Shown here: positions 22,409-23,002 of the stretch, in pieces
Numbering within the stretch: the first letter of the stretch is position 1
Layout of the letters: each line of letters starts with the position of its first letter
NCBI GenBank assembly: GCA_902783435.1
Contig: CACZQV010000044.1
Location: 1-23,002 of the forward strand
Direction of reading: 5' to 3'
DNA length: 23,002 nt
Source: an uncultured Erysipelotrichaceae bacterium
GTDB taxonomy: Bacteria; Bacillota_I; Bacilli_A; RF39; UBA660
Made by a program: the position numbers and the translations under genes
Notes under the pieces: model-generated
The model's input: the letters and a program-made list of their open reading frames with translations, nothing else
Told to the model about the DNA's origin: nothing
Databases searched by the model: none

Positions 22409-22420
22409 TCTTCTCTTTTT
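22398..22420 (+). terminator. Rho-independent terminator after the HTH-membrane gene
   Basis: GAGAAGA (22398-22404) pairs perfectly with TCTTCTC (22409-22415) around an ATAA loop, then five T. The loop contains the TAA stop codon. Confidence 0.88.
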
Positions 22421-22440
22421 GTTTTAAATATAAATATATA

Positions 22441-22463
22441 TGATATAATTTATACAGTAGGAG
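22441..22463 (+). promoter_or_regulatory. Extended -10 promoter and ribosome binding site of the last gene
   Basis: TGATATAAT (22441-22449) is a perfect extended -10 just after the preceding terminator. AGGAG (22459-22463) follows, with ATG at 22472. TTGTTT (22419-22424) is a weak -35 candidate at 19 bases. Confidence 0.6.
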
Positions 22464-22471
22464 ATGATTAC

Positions 22472-23002
22472 ATGGATGATTTAAAATTAATAAAAAAACA
22501 TTATGGTGAAAAAATGTCTCATCTATGTAGAGAATTATTCCCAACACTTTTAGAAACTGAAGGATTACTTTGGACAATACTATCTAAAAAATATGCCTAT
22601 AATAAACATTTATATGAAGATATAAAAAAGAATTCTTGTGAAGAAGAATTTAAAAACATAATATATGAAGAAATAGATGTAGAAGATAATAATAAAATCA
22701 TAGTTAATAAAACACCTAAAGAATTATTAGATGAAGCAGGTTATATATTATATGAATGTAAAACAGAAGATGATATAAATAAATTTAAAAAATATTATGC
22801 ACCAGGAGAATCACTATGTACATTTAATGAAAATCGTTTAAAAAGATGTTATGTATTCTTCGCAGTAAAAAAAGACGTAGATAGAATAAAAAGAGAAGAT
22901 TTTGATAAACCAGATAGACAAGATGAATATGGTACTTCTGTTATTAGTATTCAATTTACTAGAGATGATTCTAATACATTATCAATTAAAAATAGATATA
23001 AT
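22472..23002 (+). CDS. Uncharacterised protein, N-terminal part (runs off the window)
   Basis: An open frame of 177 codons runs without a stop to the end of the window. It begins MDDLKLIKKHYGEKMSHLC and continues with a Leu-rich helical stretch (LFPTLLETEGLLWTILSKKY), an acidic middle, a CYVFFAVKKDVDRI strand-helix element and a GTSVISIQFTR strand. No signal peptide or membrane helix is visible. I do not recognise the family. It has its own promoter and a good AGGAG site, so it starts a new unit. Confidence 0.8.
   Translation, partial: MDDLKLIKKHYGEKMSHLCRELFPTLLETEGLLWTILSKKYAYNKHLYEDIKKNSCEEEFKNIIYEEIDVEDNNKIIVNKTPKELLDEAGYILYECKTEDDINKFKKYYAPGESLCTFNENRLKRCYVFFAVKKDVDRIKREDFDKPDRQDEYGTSVISIQFTRDDSNTLSIKNRYN

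Noticed and set aside
1..23002. tRNA genes, CRISPR arrays, insertion sequences, integron sites
   Set aside because: I saw no TPsiC-like GTTCRA motif in a cloverleaf context, no regularly spaced repeats, no transposase or integrase motif and no terminal inverted repeats with target duplications.

Overview
This is a very AT-rich window, roughly one quarter G+C by eye. It has dense, mostly same-strand genes, strong Shine-Dalgarno sequences (AAGGAG, AGGAGG, AGGTGA) and TATAAT promoters. A class B sortase, a NatAB-type transporter, GuaD, a UPF0371/DUF1846 protein and XRE-type regulators point to a low-GC Gram-positive (Bacillota), most likely an uncultured gut Bacilli-like lineage with a compact genome. 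TGA is a genuine stop: it ends three genes, two of them at ATGA overlaps, and Trp is TGG. The Mollicutes code (table 4) therefore does not fit. No tRNA, rRNA, CRISPR, transposase or phage gene was seen.

Layout. (1) 1-2658: the tail of one gene, then a + strand run of peptidase-E-like protease, SGNH hydrolase, iron-sulfur-flavoprotein-like reductase and NADAR-domain protein, closed by a two-way terminator shared with (2), a convergent membrane protein on the minus strand (2676-3392). (3) 3393-3745: a spacer with a divergent promoter, a small ORF broken at a run of nine A and a structured leader. (4) 3746-7360: Nudix hydrolase translationally coupled to a nucleoside-deoxyribosyltransferase-like protein, then AlkD-like DNA glycosylase, HD-domain hydrolase, small membrane protein, a second deoxyribosyltransferase-like protein and YccF. 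(5) 7469-8926: UPF0371 protein. (6) 8983-10876: natAB-like Na+ efflux ABC transporter. (7) 11036-11884: unknown protein with its own strong promoter. (8) 11952-13108: guanine deaminase and an isoprenylcysteine-methyltransferase-like membrane protein. (9) 13281-15164: isochorismatase-like hydrolase, unknown protein, PAP2 phosphatase. (10) 15225-18308: class B sortase, thymidine kinase, acyl-CoA ligase. (11) 18330-20694: cysteine-rich protein overlapping a membrane-anchored HExxH metallopeptidase. (12) 20828-22408: XRE/membrane fusion regulator with repeated operator-like motifs. (13) 22472-end: partial unknown gene.

Many genes handle nucleosides, bases or damaged nucleotides (Nudix, two deoxyribosyltransferase-like proteins, HD, AlkD, NADAR, GuaD, Tdk). 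The window therefore looks like a housekeeping/accessory mix centred on nucleotide salvage and sanitation plus cell-envelope functions.

The most unusual signal is non-coding. Three leaders (before the peptidase, the SGNH hydrolase and the Nudix gene) share two sequence blocks, an identical 10-base gap to the Shine-Dalgarno and a supportable closing stem. They look like copies of one RNA element that I cannot assign to a known class. The opposite extreme is also common: several promoters place TATAAT only 14-22 bases before the start codon, so transcripts would begin almost at the ribosome binding site.
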